A stretch of DNA of 64,000 nt from Paraburkholderia lycopersici (GTDB lineage Bacteria; Pseudomonadota; Gammaproteobacteria; Burkholderiales; Burkholderiaceae). The translations under genes and the position numbers were made by a program. Position 1 is the stretch's first letter, and every line of letters starts with the position of its first letter. Positions 17,683 through 26,069 of the stretch are shown in pieces. Location: the NCBI RefSeq assembly GCF_900096975.1, contig NZ_FMYQ01000007.1:124001-188000 (forward strand). The letters run 5' to 3'. The notes below the pieces were generated by a model that was given only the letters and a program-made list of their open reading frames with translations, was not told where the DNA came from and searched no databases.

Positions 17683-18090
17683 ATGTTCGATACGAAAGTG
17701 GCCGTGATCGTGCGGGAAAATCTCGAGGTCTGGCAAAAGCTCAACGTGACGGCGTTTCTCGCGACGGGCATCGCGGCGGCGGTGCCCGAAGCGCTCGGCG
17801 AGCCCTACGAAGACGCGCGCGGCCAGCGCTACGGCAGGATGCTCGGCCAGCCGATGATGATCTATGGCGCGGACGTCGGCGGTTTGCAGGCAGCGCTGCG
17901 GCGCGGCGTTTCGCGTGAACTGACGATCGTTCCGTACGTGCACGCCATGTTCTCGACAGGGTACGACGCGGCCAATCGGGAGGCGTTTCGCGCCGAGGAT
18001 CCCGAGAACCCCGACCTGGTCGGGATCGCGCTATACGGCCCGAAAAACGCGGTGGACAAGGCTGTGAAGGGGCTGGCACTGCATCGTTGA
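17683..18090 (+). CDS. DUF2000-family protein
   Basis: The ATG is preceded by a strong AAGGAGG site, giving 135 residues. The sequence (KVAVIVRENLEVWQKLNVTAFLATGI at the start, IALYGPKNAVDKAVKGL at the end) matches the DUF2000 family, small soluble proteins with a peptidyl-tRNA-hydrolase-II-like fold and unknown biochemical role. It follows the split sigma-factor gene by 22 bases and could be in the same transcript. No signal peptide or membrane segment. Confidence 0.75.
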   Translation: MFDTKVAVIVRENLEVWQKLNVTAFLATGIAAAVPEALGEPYEDARGQRYGRMLGQPMMIYGADVGGLQAALRRGVSRELTIVPYVHAMFSTGYDAANREAFRAEDPENPDLVGIALYGPKNAVDKAVKGLALHR

Positions 18091-18190
18091 TCGCGAACGT
18101 TCCGCGCTTGCGAGGCAAGCGTGTATCGCAACTAACCGCCAAGTCCGCCGGCCTACCGCGAGCGCGAGCGCGACGAGCGACGGGACGCAC

Positions 18191-18238
18191 CAGGCGGCAC
18201 GGCAGGCGGTACGACAGGCGGTACGACAGGCGAGGCAG
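18191..18238 (+). repeat. Four tandem 12-bp units
   Basis: CAGGCGGCACGG, CAGGCGGTACGA, CAGGCGGTACGA and CAGGCGAGGCAG follow one another without spacers. The middle two are identical. They lie in the 202 bp gap between convergent DUF2000 and chloride-channel genes, where I see no gene. The tract is probably a slippage-prone minisatellite without coding role. Confidence 0.7.
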
Positions 18239-18292
18239 CCTGGCGAGGGCAGGCAACGCGCCTGCGGCCTGCCGTCCGCGCGCCCAGGCGGA

Positions 18293-20095
18293 TCACCCCG
18301 CCTTGCGCACCGGATGAAAGCGCCGCTTGCCATTGCCCATGGGAATACGCCGGAAGCGTTCCTTCTTGTGCTCTTCCTCGAAGTGCGAGAGCGAGAGCTT
18401 GACGAGATCGCTGCGCGAGACGATGCCCACGAGCCGACGCGAGTCCCGGTCGGCCACCACGGGCAGACGTTCGAGCCCGTGGATCGCGAGACGCGTGGCG
18501 ATCTGGCGGCAGGTCTCCTCGGGCAGCGCCATGTCGGGGGAGCGTTGCGCGAGCAACGCGCCGAGCGGCGTATCGAGGGCCTCGTTCGCGGCGCTGGCGC
18601 GCACGGCGTCGAGCAGCGCGCGATCGACGACGCCGAGCACCGCGCCGTCACGCAGCACCGGCCACGCGCGGCGCTGCTGCGCCGGGCCGAAGTAGCGCGC
18701 GAGCGCCTCGCGCACGGTGACGCCCGCATCGATGGTGTCGACGTTGCGCGTCATCACCTCGTCGACGTAATGGCGCTCCAGCGGATCGACGCCGTACTCG
18801 CGATAGATGTGATAGCCGCGGCGCGCGATTTTCTCGGTCATGATCGAGCGCTTCATGACGACGGTCGCAAAGCCGTGCGCGACGAGCGTCGCCGTGAGCA
18901 GCGGCAGCAGCGCATTGGTGTCGTGCGTGAGGCCGAACGCGAACACGATGGCCGTGAGCGGCGCGCCGAGCGTGGCGCCGAGCGTCGCCGCCATGCACAC
19001 GAGCGGCCATAGCGCCGGGTCGCTGCCGGGCAGCACGTGGCTCAGCACCGAGCCCAGCCCCGCGCCGAGCATGAGCAGCGGCGCGAGCACGCCGCCCGAG
19101 GTGCCCGAGCCGAGCGCGACCACCCAGATCACGGCCTTCACCACGAGAATCGCAATGGCGATCTGCAAGACGATGTGCTGATGAAGGAGGTCGCCGATCA
19201 CGTCGTAGCCCACGCCGAGCGCGCGCGGTTCGATGAAGCCGCCGATACCCACCACGAGACCGCCGATCGCGGGCCACCACGACCAGTGCAGCGGCAGACG
19301 GCCGAACAGGTCCTCGACTTTGTAGAGCGCCGCCGAAAGTCCCGACGCGAGCGCGCCCGCAAGCAACCCGGCGACGAGGCACGAAAAGAGCGCCGCGCCC
19401 TGCGGTGGCAGCGTCTGCGTGGGGAACAGCGGCCCGGTGCCGAAAAAGACGGTGCGCGCAAAGCCCGCCACGGCGCACGCGAGCGCCACGGGCAGGAAGC
19501 TGCGCGGGCGCCATTCGAACAGCAGCAGCTCGACGGCGAGCAGCACGGCCGCGACCGGCGTGCCGAACACGGCGGTCATGCCGGCTGCTGCGCCCGCTAC
19601 GAGCAGCGTCTTGCGCTCGGCGGAGGTGACGCGCACGCATTGCGCGAGCAACGAACCGAGCGCGCCGCCCGTCATGATGATCGGGCCTTCCGCGCCGAAC
19701 GGTCCGCCGCTGCCTATCACGATGCCCGAGGAAAGCGGCTTGAGCATGGCCACCTTCGGCGACATCTTGCTCTTGCCGAAGAGGATCGCTTCGATGGCTT
19801 CGGGAATGCCGTGCCCGCGGATTTTCTCGGAGCCGAAGCGCGCCATCATCCCGACGATCAGACCGCCCGCGACGGGCACGACGATCACCCACGGTCCCAG
19901 CGTATTGAGCGCGGGCGAGCGGTCGGCGAACGAGAACTGGCCGAAGAAGAACAGGTTCGTGAACCAGTGGATCAGGCTCAGCAGCACGAAGGCGGCCAGC
20001 GTGGCCAGCGCGCCGATTACGGCGGCGAGCATGCTGATGCCGGGCAGGCGTGCGTTCGCCGAAAAGTCGCGCTTGTGGGAATCGTCGGGATGCAT
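18293..20095 (-). CDS. CLC-family chloride channel/antiporter with C-terminal CBS pair
   Basis: This 600-residue protein has about ten to twelve hydrophobic segments and the CLC anion-pathway signatures: HGIPEA, GSGGPFGAEGPI (containing the gating Glu) and GSGTSGGVLAP. A C-terminal pair of CBS domains (YVDEVMTRNVDTI, then RLPVVADRDSRRLVGIVSR) should bind adenine nucleotides and gate transport. I chose the ATG at 20,095; the longer upstream frame is antisense-type sequence over the MarR gene. The start lies six bases after the MarR stop, so the two form an operon. Likely role: chloride transport at the inner membrane, perhaps for acid or osmotic stress. Confidence 0.9.
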   Translation of the reverse strand: MHPDDSHKRDFSANARLPGISMLAAVIGALATLAAFVLLSLIHWFTNLFFFGQFSFADRSPALNTLGPWVIVVPVAGGLIVGMMARFGSEKIRGHGIPEAIEAILFGKSKMSPKVAMLKPLSSGIVIGSGGPFGAEGPIIMTGGALGSLLAQCVRVTSAERKTLLVAGAAAGMTAVFGTPVAAVLLAVELLLFEWRPRSFLPVALACAVAGFARTVFFGTGPLFPTQTLPPQGAALFSCLVAGLLAGALASGLSAALYKVEDLFGRLPLHWSWWPAIGGLVVGIGGFIEPRALGVGYDVIGDLLHQHIVLQIAIAILVVKAVIWVVALGSGTSGGVLAPLLMLGAGLGSVLSHVLPGSDPALWPLVCMAATLGATLGAPLTAIVFAFGLTHDTNALLPLLTATLVAHGFATVVMKRSIMTEKIARRGYHIYREYGVDPLERHYVDEVMTRNVDTIDAGVTVREALARYFGPAQQRRAWPVLRDGAVLGVVDRALLDAVRASAANEALDTPLGALLAQRSPDMALPEETCRQIATRLAIHGLERLPVVADRDSRRLVGIVSRSDLVKLSLSHFEEEHKKERFRRIPMGNGKRRFHPVRKAG

Positions 20096-20100
20096 GGTGT

Positions 20101-20514
20101 TCAAAGATCGATTTGCGGAATGGTGAACGCGCCGTCGAGCGATCTCAGTTCGGCGCGATGCAGTTCGGCCAGACGCGCGAGCAGCTTCTCGCCGGCGGCG
20201 AGCAGATGCACTTCCACCTGCCGGCGGTCGCGCTCGCTCACGCGGCGCTCGACGAGCTCGAGCGCCTCGCAGCGCGAAACGAGTGCGACCACGCCGTGAT
20301 GCTGCGCCTGCAGCCGCTCGGCCAGCTCGCCGATGGTCGCCCACTCGCGGCCGGGATAGCCCTTGATGTGCAGCAGCAGCAGATACTGCAGCGGCGTGAT
20401 GCCCTCGCCCTGTGCGGCCTGCTCCGAGAAGCGCTCGAAGCGCCGCATCTGGTAGCGAAATTCGGAGAGCTGTTCGAAGTCGACCTTGTCCAGGTCGCGC
20501 GTGCTTTTTTTCAT
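20101..20514 (-). CDS. MarR-family transcriptional regulator
   Basis: This 137-residue protein has the winged-helix pattern of MarR dimers: the recognition region TIGELAERLQAQHHGVVALV (about 63-82) and the wing VERRVSERDRRQVEVHLLAA. The first helix set (FRYQMRRFERFSEQAA) forms the dimer arm. It is the first gene of a two-gene unit with the CLC channel. An ATATCA/TGATAT palindrome lies 33-49 bp upstream of its start, and a close match occurs before the HPP gene. It therefore probably autoregulates and controls both CBS-domain membrane proteins, perhaps in response to a small ligand. Confidence 0.9.
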   Translation of the reverse strand: MKKSTRDLDKVDFEQLSEFRYQMRRFERFSEQAAQGEGITPLQYLLLLHIKGYPGREWATIGELAERLQAQHHGVVALVSRCEALELVERRVSERDRRQVEVHLLAAGEKLLARLAELHRAELRSLDGAFTIPQIDL

Positions 20515-20546
20515 CGGGAGTCCATGGAACGATTGAGTCTCCTAAT

Positions 20547-20563
20547 ATATCATTATGTGATAT
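20547..20563. promoter_or_regulatory. Operator-like palindrome upstream of MarR/CLC unit
   Basis: ATATCATTATGTGATAT has perfect 6-base arms and a 5-base centre, and sits 33-49 bp upstream of the MarR start. Thirteen of 17 bases match the site before the HPP gene (21,858-21,874). The length and AT-rich symmetry fit MarR-family operators. Confidence 0.6.
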
Positions 20564-20623
20564 TTTTTCGCGAAAACGCGCGCCAGGCGGGCATTTCGTC
20601 CAGGTGTATAGCCGTAAATCCGC

Positions 20624-21787
20624 TCAGGCCGGCTCGTGCTGCGGCGTCCTCGCCTGCTGGTAGAGGCCCGAGATCAAATCCGCCTGCGTGATGATGCCCG
20701 CCAGCCTGCGCTGTTCGTCGACCACCGGCACGTGATGGTGTCCGCGACCCGCGAAAATGCGCACGAGTTCGACGATCGGCGTGGTGGCCGCGACGGTCAT
20801 GACGTGCGTGGTCATCAGCGCCGCGACGTGCTGGGCAGGCGCCGCACGCGGGCGGAACGCGCGCGCGACCGCGTACAACACGAGACGCAGCGGAGGGTGC
20901 TCGCGGCCCTCGTCGGCGAGGTCGGCGCGCGTGACGATGCCCTTCACGCGGCGCTGCGCATCCACCACCGGCAACGCCTTCACGTCGTAGCGCCTGAGCA
21001 GCGAGCGCGCTTCGCCCACGGTCGTGGCCGCGGCGATGCTCACCACGTTGCGCGACATGACGTCCGCGCAGGTCAGTTCGCCGAAGCTGCGTGCATACGC
21101 GCGGATTTCGGCGTCGTGCAGGATCGTTTCGAGGTCGTCGGTATCGATGTCGAGCAGTTCGTCGCGATCGCGCAGCACGGCTTCGAGATCGGCGCGCGCG
21201 TAGCCGGCTTGCGCGGGCGCGGGCCCCGCCGCCTTTGCGGGCCGACGCGCGGCGTGCGGGTAGCGATGCCCCGTCGCGGCGTGATAGACGAGTGCGCCGC
21301 CAAGCAGCAGAAACGATTGCAGCGCGACGGGGGCGAACACGAATTCATAGCCGAGCGCATGCACGGCCGGACCGCCCAGCACGGCGGTGAGCGCGACCGC
21401 GCCCGAAGGCGGATGCACGCAGCGCAGCGTGAACATCGCGCAGATCGCCACGGCGACGGCGACGGCGGCGGCCGGCACGGGGTCGGGAATCCACATCGCG
21501 GCGGTCACCCCTACCGTGGCGGAAACCAGATTGCCGCCGATGATCGACCAGGGCTGCGCGAGCGGGCTGGCGGGCACGCCGAAGAGCAGCACCGCCGATG
21601 CGCCCATGGGGGCGATCAGGTACGGCACGCTCGGGTCGCCGCCGGGCAGCCGGTGCGCCACGGCGCCGGTCAGGGCGATGCCGAACAGCGCGCCGCCGCC
21701 CGAGCGCAGGCGCTCGCGCCACGTGACGGTGACCCTGGACGGGACGAAGCGGGTGAGCCATCGGAGGACTTTGAAGCGTGACACGAT
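20624..21787 (-). CDS. HPP-family membrane protein with two CBS domains
   Basis: I prefer the GTG at 21,787 (387 residues). The frame extends further to 21,886, but the extra codons run through the promoter/operator region. Four hydrophobic segments precede the family motif HPPSGAVAL. The C-terminal half carries two CBS units (CADVMSRNVVSI...VKALPVVD, and LMTTHVMTVA...HHVPVVDEQRRLAGIITQ). HPP proteins are integral membrane proteins, some linked to nitrite transport in cyanobacteria and plants; the substrate here is unknown. The gene lies directly upstream of the MarR/CLC unit in the same orientation but with its own operator-like site. Confidence 0.88.
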   Translation of the reverse strand: MVSRFKVLRWLTRFVPSRVTVTWRERLRSGGGALFGIALTGAVAHRLPGGDPSVPYLIAPMGASAVLLFGVPASPLAQPWSIIGGNLVSATVGVTAAMWIPDPVPAAAVAVAVAICAMFTLRCVHPPSGAVALTAVLGGPAVHALGYEFVFAPVALQSFLLLGGALVYHAATGHRYPHAARRPAKAAGPAPAQAGYARADLEAVLRDRDELLDIDTDDLETILHDAEIRAYARSFGELTCADVMSRNVVSIAAATTVGEARSLLRRYDVKALPVVDAQRRVKGIVTRADLADEGREHPPLRLVLYAVARAFRPRAAPAQHVAALMTTHVMTVAATTPIVELVRIFAGRGHHHVPVVDEQRRLAGIITQADLISGLYQQARTPQHEPA

Positions 21788-21857
21788 GAGGAGCGCAGGA
21801 TGAAAACGAAACCGGGATGCCCGGGGGCGGCGCAGGGCCGACCGAAGAAACGGAATT

Positions 21858-21874
21858 GTATCGCAATGTGATAT
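21858..21874. promoter_or_regulatory. Second MarR-type operator, upstream of HPP gene
   Basis: GTATCGCAATGTGATAT matches the MarR/CLC palindrome at 13 of 17 positions, including the complete half ATGTGATAT. It lies about 70 bp upstream of the preferred HPP start, in an AT-rich patch of otherwise GC-rich DNA, as expected for a promoter. Confidence 0.55.
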
Positions 21875-22078
21875 ATATCGCGACACGTCGTCGCGGCGTG
21901 TTGCGCCGACGGCGCCATTGCGGGCGGGAAATTGGGGGGCGCTCCGGTGCCCGCGCGAGCGGAGGCGAGCGGAGCAGGGCGGGAAGTGAAGGGGGGCGCA
22001 AACGTCGCCGCACCGGGCGGCGACGTTTGCGGAGGTTAGCCGGCGAACGCGAACAGGCGGTTCGCGGCGATGCCGGGA

Positions 22079-22696
22079 CTAGCCGGCGTGCGGCGGCTGG
22101 CCCGCGAAGCGAGGCGCGGGGGCGGCGTTGGGATGGTCGTCGGGTCGGCGGTGATGGCCGGCGTTGGCACTGGCGGACGCATTGCGGCCCGGGGCCGGCG
22201 GCGCGCGATGCGCTTCGTGCGCTTCGTGCGGCGGCCGGTAGCCATGCGGCGGCGCGCCGTGCGGCTGCATCGCCACCCTCACGCGCGCGGGTTCGGCCAT
22301 GCGCGCGCGTTGCATCGGCAGATGCCCTTCGTTGTGCGCCATGACCACGTGCAGTTCCGCGCGGCGGTGCCGGACTTCGCCGCGCAGGTCACCGCGGCCG
22401 TAGTAGTGGCGATGGCGGTGGCCATCCGGTCCCGTGATCCAGATATACGTGCTGCCGCCCGCGTAGACGACGTCGCGATCGAGCGCGACCGAAACGTACG
22501 CGTCGTACGGTTGCGGCACATAGGCCGGCTGCGCGATGACGACCGGCGGGGGAGGCGCGGCGACCACGGTTGTGGCGCGCACGGGCCCGGCGGCGACGCG
22601 CGCGTTCGTGACGCAGCCCGCGACGAGCAGGGTTCCGAGCAAGGCAAAAGCAAAGGGCAGCGCGCGTGTTTTCGCGTTCAAACGGGACTCCGGCAT
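22079..22696 (-). CDS. Putative outer-membrane lipoprotein, His/Pro-rich tail
   Basis: I chose the ATG at 22,696 because it begins a lipoprotein signal peptide (basic start, hydrophobic run FAFALLGTLL, lipobox LVAGC at about residues 26-30); the longer frame has no signal. The mature protein has a Pro/Val-rich linker, then a YDAYVSVALDRDVVYAGGSTYIW segment, and a C-terminal region rich in His, Pro, Ala and Arg. Residues 205 in all. The middle recalls BBC-type or YXWGXW-like surface lipoproteins of Burkholderia, but no function can be assigned. It stands alone between HPP and the aryl-polyene-like locus. Confidence 0.75.
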   Translation of the reverse strand: MPESRLNAKTRALPFAFALLGTLLVAGCVTNARVAAGPVRATTVVAAPPPPVVIAQPAYVPQPYDAYVSVALDRDVVYAGGSTYIWITGPDGHRHRHYYGRGDLRGEVRHRRAELHVVMAHNEGHLPMQRARMAEPARVRVAMQPHGAPPHGYRPPHEAHEAHRAPPAPGRNASASANAGHHRRPDDHPNAAPAPRFAGQPPHAG

Positions 22697-22886
22697 GGGT
22701 TGTGGCTGATCCCTTGCGTTAACGGCAGAGGCCCGGTGGGCTTGAGAGGGCGGCCTTCCATGCCAGGCGTCGCGGCCCGCTGCCGGCGCGAAGAAGAAGG
22801 CGCGCCTGGCTGGCCGGCTATCGTGCATCCGAGGCGATGCGCGCCACGGATGAGGTAGCCGGCAAGACGTCAGGCGATCAGGCGGA

Positions 22887-23663
22887 TCAGGCGGACCCGG
22901 CAGAGATCAAGCGCCTGCCGATCAAACGCGGCAGGCGCAGCACGAAGCCGCCGACGAGCCGCAGATGCATCCACGCGAGCAGCAGGTTGTCGCGCGCGTA
23001 GTTGAAATGCGAAACGCCGCCTTCGTCGGCGCGGAAGTAGCGCACCGGCGCCTCGATGCGAATCGGCCGCACGCCCGCCCAGCACAGGCGCACGGCGGCT
23101 TCGGGATCGAAGTCGAAGCGGCGCATCCACGTCTGGCGGCGCATGATCGCCGCGAGCGGCGCGATCGGGTAGACGCGAAAGCCGTAGAGCGAATCGCCGA
23201 TGCCGGCCCACAGCGTTTCGAAATCAGCGAAGAAGTTCGAGAGGCGCCGTCCCTGCACGCGCAGTCGCGGCGCGTTCGCGTCGAACTTCGGCAGGCCCAG
23301 CACCATCGCATCGGGCGCGGCCACGGATGCGGCCATGAACTCGGGAATCAGCGCGGCGGGGTGCTGGCCGTCGGAGTCCATGGTCAGTACGTGCGTGAAG
23401 CCGCGCGCGGCGGCCGCTTCGAGGCCCGCGAGCACCGCGCCGCCCTTGCCGCGATTGGCGGGCAGCACGATGACGCGCAGGCCCGGGTCGCGCTCGGCCA
23501 TGGCCTGCAGGCGCTCGGCGCTGCCGTCCGTGCTGCCGTCCACCACTACCCACACGGGGTTCCATTGCGCGCGCGCGCCGCGCACGGTCTCGTCGACTTT
23601 GGCGCCGGGGTTGTAGCTCGGGATGAGGACGAGATGCGTGGATGAAGCGTTCGGCGTGGACAT
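22887..23663 (-). CDS. Family 2 glycosyltransferase of aryl-polyene-like locus
   Basis: This 258-residue GT2 protein has the GT-A nucleotide-sugar fold: VLIPSYNPGAKVDETVRG near the N-terminus, VVDGSTDGSAERL (donor-binding Asp), and the metal-binding DSDGQHP at about residues 108-114. A weakly hydrophobic C-terminal segment (LVGGFVLRLPRLIGRRL) may touch the membrane. In aryl-polyene gene clusters a GT2 protein commonly accompanies the acyltransferases and is thought to help anchor the polyene in the envelope. It is the distal gene of the minus arm. Confidence 0.85.
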   Translation of the reverse strand: MSTPNASSTHLVLIPSYNPGAKVDETVRGARAQWNPVWVVVDGSTDGSAERLQAMAERDPGLRVIVLPANRGKGGAVLAGLEAAAARGFTHVLTMDSDGQHPAALIPEFMAASVAAPDAMVLGLPKFDANAPRLRVQGRRLSNFFADFETLWAGIGDSLYGFRVYPIAPLAAIMRRQTWMRRFDFDPEAAVRLCWAGVRPIRIEAPVRYFRADEGGVSHFNYARDNLLLAWMHLRLVGGFVLRLPRLIGRRLISAGSA

Positions 23664-23854
23664 GGCAACCGCCGCTTGCGAAGCGGGAGACGCTGACGGA
23701 ATTTTAGGCCGCGCCGCGACTTCGTAACAGGATGCTTCGCCGCCCGCATCCGGGCTTGCGCCGGGCGCGGAGCGCGGCTGCCGCCTGGCGTCGAAGGGTT
23801 GCGCGGACACTCGTATTTCCCCTATGGATACAGAAACGCGAAACGGCGCCGCGC

Positions 23855-24571
23855 TCAGGCCAGGCCGCCGTTGATCGAGAGCACCTGGCCCGTCACATAG
23901 GCGGCCGCGTCGGACGCCAGGTAAGCCACCATGCCCGCGACCTCCGCGGGCTGGCCGGCGCGCTGCGCGGGCACGAGCTGCTTGATGCGCTCGGCGGGAA
24001 ACGCGCGCTGCGCCATCGGCGAGGCGATGATGCCGGGCGCCACGGCATTCACGGTGATCCCGCGCGAAGCCAGCTCCAGCGAGAGCGATTTCGTTGCGCC
24101 GATGAGCCCGGCCTTCGCGGCCGCATAGTTCGCCTGGCCGCGATTGCCCATCACGCCCGCGAGCGAGGCGATATTGACGATGCGCCCGTGGCGCGTGCGG
24201 ATCATCGGCATCAGCAGCGGCTGGGTGACGTTGAAGAAGCCATTGAGCGAGACGTCGATCACGCGGCGCCATTGCTCGCGCGTCATGCCGACGAGCGGCG
24301 CGTCGTCGTGAATGCCCGCGTTGTTCACGAGAATCTGCACGGGCGCCTCGGCGACGAGCCGCGCGAGCGCGGCCTCGGTCGCGTCGGCGTCGGTCACGTC
24401 GAAGGCGATGGCGTGCGCGTTGCCGCCCGCCGCCGCGATACGCCGCACGACGGCCTCGGCGTGGTCGAGATTGCGGTTCGCATGCACCCACACCTCATGG
24501 CCCGCCTGCGCGAGCGCTTCGCCGATGGCCTGACCGATCGCGCCGCTGCCGCCGGTGACGAGTGCACGCAT
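23855..24571 (-). CDS. 3-oxoacyl-ACP reductase (FabG/ApeQ-like) of aryl-polyene-like locus
   Basis: The start at 24,571 follows a GGAGGAA site and gives 238 residues, normal for a short-chain dehydrogenase. The NADPH-binding GGSGAIG (7-13), NNAG (83-86) and the catalytic Ser136, Tyr149 and Lys153 (YAAAKAG) are all present. It should reduce the beta-keto group of each ACP-bound chain extension. It lies 20 bases after the ACP gene in the same transcript and is the only ketoreductase in the locus. Confidence 0.9.
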   Translation of the reverse strand: MRALVTGGSGAIGQAIGEALAQAGHEVWVHANRNLDHAEAVVRRIAAAGGNAHAIAFDVTDADATEAALARLVAEAPVQILVNNAGIHDDAPLVGMTREQWRRVIDVSLNGFFNVTQPLLMPMIRTRHGRIVNIASLAGVMGNRGQANYAAAKAGLIGATKSLSLELASRGITVNAVAPGIIASPMAQRAFPAERIKQLVPAQRAGQPAEVAGMVAYLASDAAAYVTGQVLSINGGLA

Positions 24572-24591
24572 CTGTTGATTCCTCCGAACGT

Positions 24592-24855
24592 TCACCGGAC
24601 GCGATGCGCCTCGACATAGGCGGCCAGCGCGCCCAGCGTCGCGAAGATCTTTTCGTTGTCCGGATTGTCCGAGCGCAGCTCGAAGCCGTACTTCTTCGAG
24701 ATCAGCAGCGCGATTTCCAGAATGTCGATCGAGTCGAGCCCGAAGCCTTCGCCATAGAGCGGGGTCCCGGCGCTCACGTCGTCGAGCGAGACGTCTTCGA
24801 GATTCAGCTCGTCCACGATCAGCGTGGCGAGTTCTGTTTCCAGTGCGTTCATCAT
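24592..24855 (-). CDS. Acyl carrier protein
   Basis: This 87-residue protein carries the phosphopantetheine site GLDSIDILE (Ser42), with the acidic helix II environment typical of ACPs. The start may be either of two adjacent Met codons (24,855 or 24,852). The sequence resembles ACPs of aryl-polyene clusters (LDSIDILEIALLISKKYG) rather than housekeeping AcpP. It should carry the growing chain for the ketosynthase pair encoded on the plus arm. It is first in the minus arm. Confidence 0.92.
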   Translation of the reverse strand: MMNALETELATLIVDELNLEDVSLDDVSAGTPLYGEGFGLDSIDILEIALLISKKYGFELRSDNPDNEKIFATLGALAAYVEAHRVR

Positions 24856-25371
24856 GCGTAGGCTCTTTCGGACATGCGCGCCGTGGCGGCGGCCGCCCGA
24901 TTTTTAGGGTTCGTTTTGATGTAAAAGTTACGCGGATTCTAGTCGATGGGTATCGGTGCGTATACGGTGCGCGCCGGCGAAAGGGTTACAGAGGGTCGGT
25001 GCGCGCCGGCTTGTATTTTGCGGACCGAACGCGTGAGACGCTTGTGCGGCTTTGCGCCTGTTCGAATCAGACGAAAGCCCTGCCTCGCGCGATTCCAAAC
25101 ATTCAGTTACAAACCGGCAGCGGGCCGGGCGGGTGATCGCGTCCCGCCAATCTTAAAATGTGCGGGCCCGAACCAGTCCGCAAGAAACCGGCCTGGAATT
25201 TTCGTTCCATATGACGATTGGCGGCGCACGCCGCGCCCTGCGAGATCTTTAGACGTTTGCCGACATGTTGCCTTCCTTTATCCGTTGCGCTCTGTTTGGC
25301 GCTGGTTGCCCGCCGTGCCATCCTGCGCCGCGCGTGCGGCGCGCCCGGGCGCGCCCGCGCGGAGGCAGCCT
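24856..25371. promoter_or_regulatory. Divergent promoter region of aryl-polyene-like locus
   Basis: These 516 bp separate the two arms and must hold both promoters. The part near 24,900-24,945 is less GC-rich. No clear operator palindrome was found. A 36-codon open frame (25,265-25,375) ends in the GTGA that starts the first plus-arm gene; it could be a leader or chance. Confidence 0.5.
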
Positions 25372-26028
25372 GTGAGCCGCGCCGCGAACGGGGCGCGCGT
25401 GGCCCTGGCGGTGGCGGCGGTGGCCGCCTGGCAGGCCGGCGCGCACTACGCGGTGGCGACGCCGGGCGCGCATGGCTTTGGCCTCGCGATGGCGCTCGTG
25501 CCGCCGCTCGGGCTTGCGCTGGCGGCGGCCTTGCGCTCGCTGCGCCGGGCATGGCTGCTGCCGCTGTGGGGGCTCGTCGTGTTCGCGCTGTGGCTCGCGC
25601 GCATGCCGCTTGCTCTCCATTTCGAATGGGGGCTGTATCTGGAGCACGTGAGCTTCAACCTCGCGATGGCGCTGCTGTTCGGGCGCACGCTCGCGGCGGG
25701 TCGCGTGCCGCTTTGCGCCCAATTCGCGACGATGATCCACGGCGGCTCGCTCACGCCCGCCGTTGCGCGCTACACGCGCCAGATCACGCTCGCCTGGACG
25801 CTCTTTTTCCTCGCGACCGCCGACGTTTCGACGCTGCTGTTCGCCACGGCGCCGATCGTTGCGTGGGCGACGTTCGCGAACTATCTGGCGCTGCCGCTCG
25901 TGGCGGTGATGTTCGTCGCCGAGCATGCGTGCCGGCGCTTCGCGCTGCCCGGCGAACCGCGCGCCGGCATGCTCGACGCGATCCGTGCGTATCGCCAGGC
26001 CACCCAGGCGCATGCGGGCCATCGCTGA
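25372..26028 (+). CDS. COG4648-type inner-membrane protein (ApeG-like)
   Basis: The GTG at 25,372 follows a GGAGG site, giving 218 residues; the longer frame upstream is GC-rich noise. About six hydrophobic segments are visible, with the ending FANYLALPLVAVMFVAEHACRRF typical of the membrane protein found first in many aryl-polyene clusters. Its biochemical role is not established; it may help locate the polyene assembly complex at the membrane. It is the first plus-arm gene. Confidence 0.75.
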   Translation: MSRAANGARVALAVAAVAAWQAGAHYAVATPGAHGFGLAMALVPPLGLALAAALRSLRRAWLLPLWGLVVFALWLARMPLALHFEWGLYLEHVSFNLAMALLFGRTLAAGRVPLCAQFATMIHGGSLTPAVARYTRQITLAWTLFFLATADVSTLLFATAPIVAWATFANYLALPLVAVMFVAEHACRRFALPGEPRAGMLDAIRAYRQATQAHAGHR

Positions 26029-26069
26029 ACATCGCCGCGCCAAAACAGGAATCCATATCGACTGACGTT

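Noticed and set aside
18191..18238. Tandem 12-mers as a plasmid or phage iteron set
   Set aside because: Only four units, no replication gene nearby, and located between convergent core genes.
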